Origin: Spirosoma endbachense
Lineage (GTDB): Bacteria > Bacteroidota > Bacteroidia > Cytophagales > Spirosomataceae
Length of the DNA: 64,000 nucleotides
Direction: 5' to 3'
NCBI RefSeq assembly: GCF_010233585.1
Contig: NZ_CP045997.1
Location: 4,033,715-4,097,714 of the forward strand
Numbering within the stretch: position 1 is the stretch's first letter; each line of letters begins with the position of its first letter. The translations under genes and the position numbers were made by a program. Below the pieces are notes generated by a model, which worked only from the letters and a program-made list of their open reading frames with translations, ran no database searches and was not told the DNA's origin. Below, in pieces: positions 30,129 through 40,079 of this stretch.

Positions 30129-30630
30129 AAGAAGATATTAAGGGTAATACTGAATAAGTGTTGATGAAGCGTGGAGCTTTTATGACAATCAGGCAGTTCT
30201 GACGCATACATGCGCATACACTTCCAATCAATTTTCGATACCGATGTGCAAAACTGTGCTTATTTTACTAACTGCCGAACACGAACGGTAATGCATATAC
30301 GTAGTCGACTTCTAGTAGCTGTTGGGTGATTTTTTCCTTGTACGGTCATTTACGACTTACGCCTGGCCGTCTCCTGTTTAGCTCCTTTCAACATACTCTG
30401 TTTCCAATAATCTAATTTCGAAACGATCATAGCATTTCCGATAAGGTCCAGCAGCTCCTGAGCCAGGCTTATCCCCAAGTATCGCTTCTCAAACCAATGT
30501 TCAGTTCATACAGATCAATGCATAAGCTCATAACCCGTTGATGAATTGAATCCATCTGGCGGACGCAGGCTTGAAGAAGTGAAGATTCCGGGGTACAGTG
30601 TCGCGAACGCAACCCCCAGGAGTCGGTAAA
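30129..30630. other. Intergenic, 502 bp, holding a degenerate reading frame
   Basis: Apart from the frameshifted frame at 30350-30555, no gene, RNA or clear hairpin is visible. Confidence 0.5.
30350..30555 (-). pseudogene. Small degenerate ORF with one-base frameshift, function unknown
   Basis: From the ATG at 30555 the frame reads MDSIHQRVMSLCIDLYELN and then meets a stop. Shifting by one base (as if one nucleotide were lost near 30498) continues as HWFEKRYLGISLAQELLDL and IVSKLDYWKQSML to a stop at 30350. The joined product of about 68 residues is helical and looks protein-like across the junction. The frame is also open upstream to 30630. I do not recognise the family. Confidence 0.35.
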
Positions 30631-31470
30631 TCAACCTCTTTCGGTCAGCCAACGTATGATTTCCTTGATGATTATTGTATTGTACTTGTCGTTGAGCAAA
30701 TCGTGATAATATCCCTCATACAATTTCAGTTGCTTGTCAGTCGAGGACGTGTGCTCCATAAAATATTGGCTTCCAGTGGGCTTTGTGGCTTTGTCAGCGG
30801 TTCCATGAAGTATCAGAAGCGGAAGTTTAATTTGAGGCATTTCCTTTTTCAAGTATTCAGCCGCGAGTAAGAGTTGCTGCATTGTTTTGGCCGGTTGCTT
30901 TTCGTTTGCCAGCAAGGGGTCGTTATTCATTTTGTCCACAATAGCCTTGTCGCGGGAAAAATCTTCATTATTCAACCTGATCAGTCGTGTATGTGGAATG
31001 ATATAACCCAGGAACTTCATTATAGCCAGGGCAAAGCCTGGCGCAGGAGTCTGAAATGCGAAACTTTCATAAATCAGCCCATTCAGCTTTCCCTGATTTC
31101 CCACCGCATAAACCGAAGCAAACACACCGCCCGCACTATGGCCCAATAAAAAAATAGCGATAGTTGGATGGGCTGATCTTGCAATATCTACCATCAAATC
31201 AATGTCCTCTACACTATCATGATAATCAGCGATATAATACCGTTCACCCTCAGAATTTCCTCTGCCTCGAATATCCATTGCGTAAACATCATATCCGTTT
31301 TCAGTGAGTTGAGCAGCGAACTTTTCATAATATCCGCTGTGGGAATTCAATCCATGAACGATCAGGACAATACCATTCGGTTCGCTACTTGTTGTCCAGT
31401 TTCTGTAAAAAATAGCCTGGCCCTCCTTGTTACGGAAAACGGATGTCGTTTGGGTTTTTCTAGAACTCAT
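30631..31470 (-). CDS. Alpha/beta hydrolase (monoacylglycerol lipase / Hydrolase_4 type)
   Basis: 279 aa from the ATG at 31470 (MSSRKTQTT); a start five codons upstream is also possible. Motifs: IVLIVHGLNSHSGYYEKF, YDVYAMDIRGRGNSEGER, nucleophile elbow FLLGHSAGGVFASVYA, acid in LLILHGTADKATKP and His in YEGYYHDLLND. This is the serine aminopeptidase S33/monoglyceride lipase group that splits lysophospholipids or monoacylglycerols. No signal peptide. Confidence 0.92.
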   Translation of the reverse strand: MSSRKTQTTSVFRNKEGQAIFYRNWTTSSEPNGIVLIVHGLNSHSGYYEKFAAQLTENGYDVYAMDIRGRGNSEGERYYIADYHDSVEDIDLMVDIARSAHPTIAIFLLGHSAGGVFASVYAVGNQGKLNGLIYESFAFQTPAPGFALAIMKFLGYIIPHTRLIRLNNEDFSRDKAIVDKMNNDPLLANEKQPAKTMQQLLLAAEYLKKEMPQIKLPLLILHGTADKATKPTGSQYFMEHTSSTDKQLKLYEGYYHDLLNDKYNTIIIKEIIRWLTERG

Positions 31471-31727
31471 AAAACCGATTGTCAACAGCTTGAACTACCC
31501 TATCATTGATAATCCGACTATAAACAATTTCGTACCATTTAATCATCAAGAAGATAAAATAACTAAGTAATCAACGTAATAACCTGAAGATCAAATTCTT
31601 GCAATTTTTCAATATAATTTACAAAATAGAAAACGGAACCTTCCCGTTCCAATATTTTTGGAGGCAATACGATCCGGCTCCTAAACTTTTGGAGGTGATG
31701 TTGTTACGCAAAGCCTATAAGGCCCAG

Positions 31728-32861
31728 TCAGGTGCCTAAATCACCCCGCTGAATACCCAACTTAGCTAGTCTAGCTTCCAGGGTTGTCGGCTTTATTTTC
31801 AGTAATTCGGCGGCCCCATTGCTACCTCGTATTAGGCCGTTCGTTTTTTTGAGAACAGAGATCAGGTATTCCCTTTCTGTCTCTCTTTGAATACGCCTAA
31901 CATCCCCGAGCGTTTCGATCTCTACCTTGTCAGATAAGTTGGCTATTATACCCACGAGGCTTTGCTTTAATTCCAGTTCGGATTTCCCGTCATTGAGTAT
32001 TACCGACCGCTCCAACACATTCTCGAGTTCACGAATATTTCCTGGCCAGTTATAAGCCTGCAATTCTTCAATCATTGAGGCCGCTATTCCGTTGAAATCC
32101 TTGTTAAACTCTTTGCAGAACCGGTTGGCAAAATAAAACGCCAGTGCCATTATATCACTTTTTCGTTCGCGAAGTGGCGGCAATGTTATCGGGAAAACAT
32201 TAAGGCGATAATAAAGATCAAGCCTGAACCTGCCTTCGGCAGCTTCACGTTCCAGATTTCGGTTAGTAGCTGCAACAATACGCACATCGACTTTCCTGGG
32301 CGACCTGCCTCCTACCGGGTCAATTTCCTTTTCCTGTAAAACCCGCAAAAGCCGCACTTGCATGTCCAATGGCATTTCACCGATCTCGTCTAAAAATATT
32401 GTTCCTTCATGGGCTTGCTCAAATTTTCCTTTCCTCTTTTCAATAGCACCGGTAAATGCTCCTTTTTCATGGCCAAATAGCTCGGATTCAATCAATGACG
32501 CCGGAATAGACGCACAATTTAGTTTTATAAAGGGACCGTTGCTTCGTGCAGAGAGAGCGTGAATGGCCTGCGCGATGCTTTCTTTTCCGGTACCACTTTC
32601 ACCAAGTATTAGCACTGAAGTTTTGTAAGGCGCCACCTGCGTCGTAAGATCTAAGGTGGCCAATAAAAGCGGATGCTTCCCGATAATGCTATTAAATTCC
32701 GGAACCGCCCCTGGATGATCCTCAGCGTCATTATGCTTCCTGTCGGCAGATAGCCCTATCGTGGAAGTCGGTGGCACATCAAACTGAACTAATTTTTCAG
32801 TAACGTTGGTCAAATAGCTAGTGAAAAGGTTCAACACGGCCAGGTGACTTTGAGCATACAT
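31728..32861 (-). CDS. Sigma-54-dependent response regulator, C-terminal part (AAA+ and Fis HTH), frameshift-split
   Basis: 377 aa from the first in-frame ATG, but coding sequence continues upstream without a start (about 30 codons, to roughly 32955) and joins the receiver gene at 32954-33697. AAA+ motifs: Walker [13 protein letters not shown], the sigma-54 contact loop HEKGAFTGA, Walker [12 protein letters not shown], and an R-finger region PLRERKSDI. The C-terminal Fis-type HTH is [20 protein letters not shown]. Together with the upstream part this is one REC-GAF-AAA-HTH activator of about 656 residues for sigma-54 promoters. Partner kinase: the gene at 33707. Confidence 0.9.
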   Translation of the reverse strand: MYAQSHLAVLNLFTSYLTNVTEKLVQFDVPPTSTIGLSADRKHNDAEDHPGAVPEFNSIIGKHPLLLATLDLTTQVAPYKTSVLILGESGTGKESIAQAIHALSARSNGPFIKLNCASIPASLIESELFGHEKGAFTGAIEKRKGKFEQAHEGTIFLDEIGEMPLDMQVRLLRVLQEKEIDPVGGRSPRKVDVRIVAATNRNLEREAAEGRFRLDLYYRLNVFPITLPPLRERKSDIMALAFYFANRFCKEFNKDFNGIAASMIEELQAYNWPGNIRELENVLERSVILNDGKSELELKQSLVGIIANLSDKVEIETLGDVRRIQRETEREYLISVLKKTNGLIRGSNGAAELLKIKPTTLEARLAKLGIQRGDLGT

Positions 32862-32953
32862 ATCACGCCGACGGCTATAAAAAGTATAGTGAACCCAGGA
32901 TCCGTTGCTAAGAGCGACCGGAAATACCAGGTATGACTCGATATTGAAACAGT

Positions 32954-33697
32954 TTAACCAAACTTTTGCAATGGAGTGAGCGGTGCAGAATCAGTCGTTC
33001 CTCCATTGTTAAAAGTGGCCACATGGGTATCGGTATAACTGTTTTCAATGAGTTTGGATAAGGCATCGGTTTTTAACCCTGAAATTGTTAGTAACTCTTC
33101 CTTACCGATGAACTGATATTCATCAAATCCGACGCGTAAATAGCCGTAATCACTAATCTGGGAAGCCGTATATGGTCTGGTTTCGCATACGATGAGATCA
33201 AATGGAATAAACGTTCGTATTGCCTGGGCAATCTTCAAAAACTTCTGCCTGGCGTCCGAGCCTTCATGGCTAATTTCCAGCAGTTGCCTTTGCAAAAGTG
33301 CTTCCTGCCGCAATTTTGATTCGAGCCTGTTCTTGTGGAGATACATGGCAATATCCAATGCTACCAGTAAGTCCTTCTCCCTGAATGGCTTGACGAGAAA
33401 TCCGTAAGGTTCCGTTTTTTTCGCTTCTTCCAGTACCTTTTGGCTTGAATTGGCGGATAAGTAAACAAAGGCAATATCTTCAGCTTTTAGTTTTCTGGCG
33501 AGATCAATGCCAGACTCGCTTCCATTCAATCTGATATCCAGCAGCACAAGGTCGTGTTTATCGTTTTGCAAAATCTCATAGGCTTCCTCTGCCGAAGCTG
33601 CAATCCCACTCACACTATAGCTGGCCTGCCTTAAAAGTATACGCAGCGAATTGGCTACCACAAACTCATCCTCAACAATCAGTATCCTGGCGCTCAT
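32954..33697 (-). CDS. Sigma-54-dependent response regulator, N-terminal part (receiver and partial GAF), frameshift-split
   Basis: 247 aa before a premature stop. The receiver domain (1-120) has acidic [10 protein letters not shown] and phosphoacceptor Asp54 in [14 protein letters not shown], with Lys in [12 protein letters not shown] linker coiled coil and a GAF domain (from about 150) follow; the GAF breaks off at PLTPLQKFG. Adding one A to the AAAA run near 32960 restores the frame as [18 protein letters not shown], a natural GAF continuation, and joins it to the AAA+ part. It starts 9 bp after the histidine kinase stop, so the pair is co-transcribed. Confidence 0.88.
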   Translation of the reverse strand: MSARILIVEDEFVVANSLRILLRQASYSVSGIAASAEEAYEILQNDKHDLVLLDIRLNGSESGIDLARKLKAEDIAFVYLSANSSQKVLEEAKKTEPYGFLVKPFREKDLLVALDIAMYLHKNRLESKLRQEALLQRQLLEISHEGSDARQKFLKIAQAIRTFIPFDLIVCETRPYTASQISDYGYLRVGFDEYQFIGKEELLTISGLKTDALSKLIENSYTDTHVATFNNGGTTDSAPLTPLQKFG

Positions 33698-33706
33698 ATA
33701 AGTTGG

Positions 33707-36208
33707 TTACGAATTTTTTGCAGGCAAGGTCGTTTCCAGGTGTTGCTTACTTGATGAAATAAACCTGACGGTCACAAGCACACCGTTACTGTTTTCAATC
33801 TTGAAGTGACCATTCAATTGCTTCGCAAGCCCCTGCATCAGTTCAAGCCCCAGCGAGTTATACTCCTTTATGTCAAGTCCTGCGGGCAGGCCAATACCAT
33901 TATCAGCTATTTTTAGCACTAAAAAATCAGGTCCGTCCTGTTGAAGTTCTATACTCACAACGCCTTTTTGCCCATTTAGAAAAGCATGCTTAATGGTATT
34001 GACAATACTTTCGGTGACGATCAATCCAAGGGGAATTGCCTGTGATACATCAAGAGATAATGGCTCAATAGTCTGTCTAAAAGTGATCTGGTGCTCGTCA
34101 TCGAAACTCTCTTGCAGGTAAAGCGTCAGCTCATTAATGTATTCGGGCATGGCAATGCTGGACGTATTTTCATCCTGGTAAAGCTTTTGATGAATTAAGG
34201 CCATCGCCTGCATCCGGCGAAGGCTATCCTTTACGGCCAGTCTGGCTGTGTCATCCTGTAAATACACCGATTGTGAATAAAGCAAGCTAGTTACCATCTG
34301 AAGGTTGTTTTTAACACGATGATGAACTTCCTTCAACAACCATTCTTTTTCTTTGAGGAGTTTGTCCTGCTCGGTATTTAGTGTTTCTAAAAAAAAGTTT
34401 TTTTGATCCAGTTCTCGCTGACTCGCTACAAGTTTAAGGTTCGTTTTTTGTTTGATAAGATACCGGTTAAATAATAATGAGATAATGATCAGCATTAGCA
34501 CCAAACCAGCCAACGTTATATTTCTGGTCCGGTGCGCCTGCTCGGTCTTTATACGCTCTAGCTGATTCTGGCTGTTCAACAATTGGATGTTTTTGTCTTT
34601 TTTCTCTGTCTCGTATTTCACTATTAACTCTTCTGCTCGTTTCCGCTGGTCATAGCTAAACATAGAGTCGGCAAACTCATAACTAAGCCTAAGGTGTCTG
34701 ATCGCATCCAGGTGACGCCCCTCCATAGAATCAATTTTGAACAGATTATAATAATAATTGTCCTTAGCCAGTATATCGAATGGAGACGTGTAGCCTTTTC
34801 CCCGCTCAAGATAGTCTCTCGCTTGCCTGGTTTTACCAATTGTGCGGTAAAAGGTCGAAATCTGGAAAAATGCCGTAGGGAATTCGTCATGGATATATTC
34901 CTCCGGAAATTTTTCCGCCATGGTCAAAAAGACTTTGTAATTGCTTTCCGCGAAACTGAACTTCTTTAAATTGCCATACGTCATTCCAAGCAGAAAGGTA
35001 AAGTGCATCTTGTCAAAGTATGAGTTGGGCGGATAATTTCTTTTTGTTTCTTTAAGAAGGAACAAAGCTTCTTTTGCTCTACCAATCTCATTAAGCGTTA
35101 GCACTTTGCCTATCACGGCTCTATACCAAAACAACCTTGTTCCGGGTGCCCTGTTTTCTAATCCTTTGTCATACCAGGTAAGGGCTTCATCCAATTTAAG
35201 TAGTCGTTCATAGACAAGTCCCCTTCGCGTATGGAAGTAACTGATAAATGTGGAATCGGCCCTGGAGGCCAGGCTTGCCAAACTTTTGTTGGAATAAGAT
35301 AATGCATCGGTAAGTGCCCCTTTTCGGTAAGCCAGCCAGGATAATGCATCGTATGGGTATTGTTGATGCCGAAAGTTTATTCGGCTTTGAAGTTTGACAA
35401 TTGTGCGTAAATAGTTTTCTGCTACATCATACTTTTTAGAAACAAAATAGTCAATGTTTATCAGAGAAAGGGTTTCAATTTCCTTTTCTTTTGCGTTTGC
35501 TTTTCTGAAAATGGAAAGGGCTTTTTCTAATTTCATAAGCCTTGCAGGGTCTCCGTAATGAAGTAATTCACCGGCACGCAGCAATATCTGGGCGGATGCC
35601 AGTTCGTTTCCCGATCGATCGCATAAGGTTACTATTTCATCAAATACTCGCTGGCCTTCAGCAGCAAATCCGGATTGATCAAGCCAATGGGCTCGAAGTG
35701 CCATACTTTCAACTTTCCATTGAATGGGCGCTTTCGTACTCAGAATTAAAGCTTCGTTTATGTATGTTGATGCCTGATCAAGATCTGCCTTTTCGGTGCC
35801 CGGCTTGAAAACGAAATAACTGCCCAATTCCAGCAATAACCGAAGCCGTTCTTCCTGACGCTGCTTGCTAAGCAATGCCCTGGCTTCCGCTATTCTTCCG
35901 GCATCCAGCAACCTGGTTCCCACTGACGGTTTTCCGTCTCCGTCACTATATCCCTCATTATAGGCAAGCAAAGGGCTTAATTCATACACTTTGCAGGGAA
36001 TACGTATGGCGCTGTCCATATCGATCTGACCCTGACTAATGGTATGAATGTATTGCGCCGTAATACGGATTAACAATCGCTGTCTGGCAACGTCGCTATA
36101 CTCCGCTCTGCCAGGCTGTGCATTTGCCAAATATCCAGCCATGACAAAGATGGTCACTAGACCTGATACAAGCGGCCCAAGACGTGTAAGGAGAAACGTA
36201 CATCCCAT
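33707..36208 (-). CDS. TPR-containing sensor histidine kinase (HisKA_2 type)
   Basis: 833 aa. A signal peptide or anchor (VSGLVTIFVMAGYLANAQ) is followed by a large sensor region of TPR-like helical repeats (about 120-520), a coiled coil, one transmembrane helix near 568-588 (LAGLVLMLIIISLLFN) and a second coiled coil. The kinase core has the HisKA_2 motif EVHHRVKNNLQMVTSLL (phosphoacceptor His), N box ESIVNTIKHAF and G boxes ADNGIGLPAG and NSLGLELMQGLA. This layout is common in Bacteroidota. The adjacent sigma-54 regulator is its likely target. The signal is unknown. Confidence 0.92.
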   Translation of the reverse strand: MGCTFLLTRLGPLVSGLVTIFVMAGYLANAQPGRAEYSDVARQRLLIRITAQYIHTISQGQIDMDSAIRIPCKVYELSPLLAYNEGYSDGDGKPSVGTRLLDAGRIAEARALLSKQRQEERLRLLLELGSYFVFKPGTEKADLDQASTYINEALILSTKAPIQWKVESMALRAHWLDQSGFAAEGQRVFDEIVTLCDRSGNELASAQILLRAGELLHYGDPARLMKLEKALSIFRKANAKEKEIETLSLINIDYFVSKKYDVAENYLRTIVKLQSRINFRHQQYPYDALSWLAYRKGALTDALSYSNKSLASLASRADSTFISYFHTRRGLVYERLLKLDEALTWYDKGLENRAPGTRLFWYRAVIGKVLTLNEIGRAKEALFLLKETKRNYPPNSYFDKMHFTFLLGMTYGNLKKFSFAESNYKVFLTMAEKFPEEYIHDEFPTAFFQISTFYRTIGKTRQARDYLERGKGYTSPFDILAKDNYYYNLFKIDSMEGRHLDAIRHLRLSYEFADSMFSYDQRKRAEELIVKYETEKKDKNIQLLNSQNQLERIKTEQAHRTRNITLAGLVLMLIIISLLFNRYLIKQKTNLKLVASQRELDQKNFFLETLNTEQDKLLKEKEWLLKEVHHRVKNNLQMVTSLLYSQSVYLQDDTARLAVKDSLRRMQAMALIHQKLYQDENTSSIAMPEYINELTLYLQESFDDEHQITFRQTIEPLSLDVSQAIPLGLIVTESIVNTIKHAFLNGQKGVVSIELQQDGPDFLVLKIADNGIGLPAGLDIKEYNSLGLELMQGLAKQLNGHFKIENSNGVLVTVRFISSSKQHLETTLPAKNS

Positions 36209-36624
36209 AACAAGAATATCATCATACTGAAATAACTATATCTATCTGAATATCATACCCTTAATAATTATATGGTTATAAAGTTAACGACTAAATAAAT
36301 AGTAAGTGAGGAAACCTGAAATTTTCAAAGTAAACCCATACCAGCACCAATCCATTCATTCAACCGTAATAGACAAGACTTCGCATGACACTTTGCTCCA
36401 ATCTTTCTTCCTGGTCCACAGTCTATTTATTCACCCTATTTAAGAGGTATACACCTGAAAGCTTCTTTGTCTAAAGCACGAGGTTTGGTGAGATGACTGA
36501 TCGTTGTGTAAGCAGCTGTCACAAAGTAACATTTGTCGTAATTAACCCCCTAATTCGGCGTAAATGGCATCTTTCTATTACCAACGATGGCAGTAGCTTT
36601 GTCCAAACTAAACAGCGATCATCA
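36209..36624. other. Intergenic, 416 bp
   Basis: AT-rich upstream region of the kinase gene (minus) and the DUF1801 remnant (plus). No gene or obvious repeat seen. Confidence 0.4.
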
Positions 36625-37014
36625 ATGCCAGTCAATAAAGATGTAACGCAATTTTTAGAGCAGCTTAATCACCCCCTTCGCAAGGAAATCGAAGCACTAC
36701 GCGCAATAATCTTATAGGCAGAGAATCGACTAGCAGAGAATATTAAGTGGAATGGCCCAAACTACTCGCTTGATGCCGAAGATCGAATTACCATGAAGAT
36801 TCAGCCACCAAAACAAATCCAACTAATAGTTCATCGAGGTGTAAAAGTTAAAGAACAGCCAGAGGAACAACCGATACAAGATGGTGCTGGCATTTTGCTC
36901 TGGAAAGGCAATGACCGGGCGATTGCGAGCTTTGTAAGTCTGTCTTCCATCATTTTAGTTGAGAATGCCTTAATTAAAATTGTGCAAGATTGGCTTATTG
37001 AAACAAGTGCCTAA
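36625..37014 (+). pseudogene. DUF1801 (YdhG-like) protein with in-frame stop
   Basis: From the ATG at 36625 the frame reads MPVNKDVTQFLEQLNHP, then KEIEALRAIIL, and hits TAG at 36715. The same frame continues without a start codon as AENIKWNGPNYSLDAEDR, IQLIVHRGVKVKEQ and ILLWKGNDRAIASF to the stop at 37014. The whole (129 codons) matches a DUF1801 domain from end to end, so a single nonsense change (a CAG or GAG codon to TAG) is enough to explain it. Function of the family unknown (iron-frataxin-like fold). Confidence 0.8.
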
Positions 37015-37174
37015 ACTTGATTTTAGGTGATCTGCCTGTCTCCTCAAACGCCCAACTGCGCCCAGGTAGCCCGCTTTGGTAGTGGCAACCTTTTTGCCAT
37101 GAATCAATCGCCCTAATGACAATTAATGTCATCTCTTATTTTTGGCATATTTCTTAAAAACAAAGACCAATAAA

Positions 37175-37726
37175 ATGAGAACGGTAACCTTCGCTATGAA
37201 TATCAGCCTGGATGGCTATTGTGATCACACTATCTTCAATCCCAGTGAAGAGGTGCATGATTATTTCTCCACCCTGTTGAACGATGTTGATCTGCTCTTT
37301 TTCGGCCGTGTTATGTATCAGCTCATGTTCCCCTATTGGGCCGATGTGGCAAAAAACCAATCTGGCACAGCCGATGAAAATAGATTTGCTGAACGACTTA
37401 CGGCTATCGATAAAGTGGTTATGTCACGTTCATTAAACCAAGTGGAGTATACTACGCGACTTGTTCGTAGTAACCCAGCCGAAGAACTTCTGAAACTGAA
37501 GCAGCAACCCGGCAAAAAAATTTCCGTAGACAGTGTAAGTCTGCTTCCGGAATTAATCTCAGCAGGCCTTATCGATGAATTTCATTTGGTTGTCCATCCG
37601 GTGATGGTGGGGAATGGGAGATTATTGCTCGATGGGGGCAGCCTTCAGCAGAACCTTACGTTAAAGCTGGTTGATATGATCGTTTTCAAATCCGGCTCTA
37701 TAGCGCTTCACTACCTGAAACAGTGA
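37175..37726 (+). CDS. Dihydrofolate reductase-family protein (RibD C-terminal domain)
   Basis: 183 aa from the ATG at 37175 (MRTVTFAMNISLDGYCDH), the family's usual N terminus; an upstream TTG is less likely. Motifs FFGRVMYQLMFPYW, KVVMSRSL and the C-terminal LIDEFHLVVHPVMVGNGRLLL are typical of the RibD/YwjB-like reductases that bind NADPH. The substrate is unknown. Stand-alone gene; a short AAACG/CGTTT hairpin lies about 100 bp downstream. Confidence 0.9.
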   Translation: MRTVTFAMNISLDGYCDHTIFNPSEEVHDYFSTLLNDVDLLFFGRVMYQLMFPYWADVAKNQSGTADENRFAERLTAIDKVVMSRSLNQVEYTTRLVRSNPAEELLKLKQQPGKKISVDSVSLLPELISAGLIDEFHLVVHPVMVGNGRLLLDGGSLQQNLTLKLVDMIVFKSGSIALHYLKQ

Positions 37727-37828
37727 AGGAACGAATGACGACAAATGCAATCGTTCTATTGTCGTAGCGGATAGTAGGATCATCTCAAATTCCTGCCGAA
37801 AGTTAAGTGTTACCTGATCCCTCTTTCA

Positions 37829-37849
37829 TCTCAAACGGGAGCGTTTTTG
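37829..37849. repeat. Short motif shared with 45983-46003
   Basis: Core TCTCAAACGGGAGCGTT here and TCTCAAAAGGGAGCGTT at 45983. Both lie in intergenic gaps between convergent genes. Here the core forms a small AAACG/CGTTT hairpin followed by T residues, so it may act in termination. Confidence 0.35.
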
Positions 37850-37894
37850 TAAGATAATTATTCAGTAAAGGCGATATGCCTAACTCGTCCAGTC

Positions 37895-39820
37895 TTACTC
37901 ATTAACAAACTGGATAATAAAACCTCCTTTGGGAGCAAAAGCGTACTGCCAGGTAGACGGGATTGGATAGGTTTCCGTTTTAAACGACATCAATGGATTT
38001 TCGCCTTCCATAATTACTCTAAATTTAGAAAAGCCCTTTGCATACTTGGCAAGATTAAGTTTGACAGGTACAACTTTATTCGTACCATTTATTCCGACAA
38101 TGTAAGAAAGGCGGTCCTTCTGACGAGAGAGTATAAGTTGCTCACCCGGTTCAGCCACAATGCTTTCAGTTTTATCCCAGCTGGCAGGCATGTCTTTCAA
38201 TAATTGTCGAACCGGCACAGGGAGTGAATCGAACACCTCTTTTGAATCCGCAAAATGAATAATGCCGGACGTATATATCATAGCAGTAGCTAGTTCATGA
38301 ACTGCTGTGTTCAACCGGGGATATTTTCGGATGGTTAGTGCAAACGGTGTGTAGTCCGTCGGGCCTGCTACATTTCTGGTGAATGGCAATACTGTATTCT
38401 GCTCGGCGGCTTTATCAGGATATCTAGGTTCATAAAAATAACTCTCCGTTCCTAAAACAGCTTCCGCTGTCATGAAATTTGGCCATGTTCTATGCCAGCC
38501 TCTTGGAACGGTAGATCCATGAAGGTTTACCAGTAAATGTTCTTTAGCGGCATCCTCAAAAAGTGACTGCAGGCAAGCCATCACCTCCTGCCTGTCTGAG
38601 CACCAAAAATCAATTTTAACCCCTTTGACGCCCATAGCCGCCAATTCTTTAAATCTCTTTTTTCGTTTTTCTGGGTCGAAATACGCTGCCGAATAGCCCC
38701 ACACCATTGGTTTGACCCCCTGGGAGGTAGCCTTGGCTATGATCCCTCCTTCTTTGTCGGCTTTCTCCCAGCCAGCATCAAACAGCGTATAGCTGAAACC
38801 GAAAGAAGCGGCAAGAGTAGTGAATTGGTTATAAATTTCTGGTGAATGATCATCAGGATGGGACCACCATGACCAGGTGGCTTTGCCCGGTTCGATCCAG
38901 GAGGTATCGTCAATTTTAGAAGCAGGTGCTAAATCTGTAATTAATGTTGACAACAGGATGTCCCCCGCCTGTTCACCAACGATGATCACTCGCCAGGGCA
39001 TAATCCAGGGAAGACTGGATGTTGGATGATTGTTTTCACCCAGGGGAAGGGTATATTTTTCGTCTGTTTCAGCAAACGCAATTTTATACAGTCCACCCTT
39101 TGAATCAGGTTGCAAATGACAGCCTGGATACGAACCATCTGTTCCGGACTCCGCAACTAAAACCCAGTTTTTACTTTCATTTACCTGAAATAGGGCAGGC
39201 ATACACCACCCCACAGAAGGATTACGGGGATTGCTTATTGAGTCGCCGGGATGTATTTTAAGGTAAAAATCTTCATAGCCTGGGGTGTACTTTCCTGCTT
39301 TATTATAAGGCTGCAACCATCCCTTCGCATTTTTTTCAATCTGAAATCCAGTAATCTCATTGTTGATCACCCGAATTTTTTTATCCTGATCTGGAAAACG
39401 GTAACGGAAAGCAACGCCCTCATTTCCGGTAACCAAATCAATGATCATGAGTGCGCCTGACCTATTTTTAAACGTTATGCTCTTACGTTCAAAAACATGA
39501 TCTATCGTTTTAAAGCTACCTACCTTCGAGTCGTATTTCTCCCTTCTTACTTCAATGGGTGAAACGTTAACGACTGAGAGTCCAGATGTAAAATTCTGAT
39601 CGTCACAGTTGAGGCCAAGTGGAGAATCGGAAATAATGATTTTATCTCGGCGTGTTACCTGGTAATGCAATTCTCCATTTTTGCTCAAGGACAATGTAAT
39701 AGTATTTGATCCAAGCTTCGATCTCAGGCCCATCGATTGGCTTGTTGCTTTAAAGCCGCTGAAAAGAAAAATTACGCCGGCTAAAACGGTAAGGACTTTA
39801 AAAATCAATACTTTTCTCAT
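37895..39820 (-). CDS. Glycoside hydrolase family 97 (alpha-galactosidase/alpha-glucosidase), secreted
   Basis: 641 aa from the ATG at 39820, where a signal peptide (KVLTVLAGVIFLFSGFKATS) begins. GH97_N beta-sandwich (about 30-270: GNEGVAFRYRFPDQ), catalytic barrel (TWSWWSHPDDHSP, MVWGYSAAYFDPEKR, GVKGVKIDFWCSDRQ, TAEAVLGTESYF) and C-terminal beta domain (AEPGEQLILSRQKD). The Asp in VKIDFW matches the nucleophile position of retaining GH97 enzymes; inverting SusB-type enzymes lack it. A retaining alpha-galactosidase is therefore more likely than an inverting alpha-glucosidase (inference). No SusCD nearby. Confidence 0.92.
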   Translation of the reverse strand: MRKVLIFKVLTVLAGVIFLFSGFKATSQSMGLRSKLGSNTITLSLSKNGELHYQVTRRDKIIISDSPLGLNCDDQNFTSGLSVVNVSPIEVRREKYDSKVGSFKTIDHVFERKSITFKNRSGALMIIDLVTGNEGVAFRYRFPDQDKKIRVINNEITGFQIEKNAKGWLQPYNKAGKYTPGYEDFYLKIHPGDSISNPRNPSVGWCMPALFQVNESKNWVLVAESGTDGSYPGCHLQPDSKGGLYKIAFAETDEKYTLPLGENNHPTSSLPWIMPWRVIIVGEQAGDILLSTLITDLAPASKIDDTSWIEPGKATWSWWSHPDDHSPEIYNQFTTLAASFGFSYTLFDAGWEKADKEGGIIAKATSQGVKPMVWGYSAAYFDPEKRKKRFKELAAMGVKGVKIDFWCSDRQEVMACLQSLFEDAAKEHLLVNLHGSTVPRGWHRTWPNFMTAEAVLGTESYFYEPRYPDKAAEQNTVLPFTRNVAGPTDYTPFALTIRKYPRLNTAVHELATAMIYTSGIIHFADSKEVFDSLPVPVRQLLKDMPASWDKTESIVAEPGEQLILSRQKDRLSYIVGINGTNKVVPVKLNLAKYAKGFSKFRVIMEGENPLMSFKTETYPIPSTWQYAFAPKGGFIIQFVNE

Positions 39821-40079
39821 TCTACTACTTGAGGTTCTTATTGCCAGCGCGGGGCAACCCGTGAAAAAACATAGTTTATCCCTAAAGCTACTTATTCTCA
39901 TTAAAGAGAGCGTTTTTACGAGACCTTTATCCAATGCTCGGTCGCTTTTCACGAGGGGTCAGACAGTACACTTTTGGAGAATTTTTCATCTCATTAACAT
40001 TCTTTTACAAACCATTAACTAGATCCCTGCACCAAGACGTGTAGGTTTGTTGAAACCCTTGGCCATAAAAAAAGAACTA

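Noticed and set aside
32362..32562. Plus-strand frame over the sigma-54 regulator
   Set aside because: Shadow of the AAA+ domain, whose Walker and GAFTGA motifs are clear on the minus strand.
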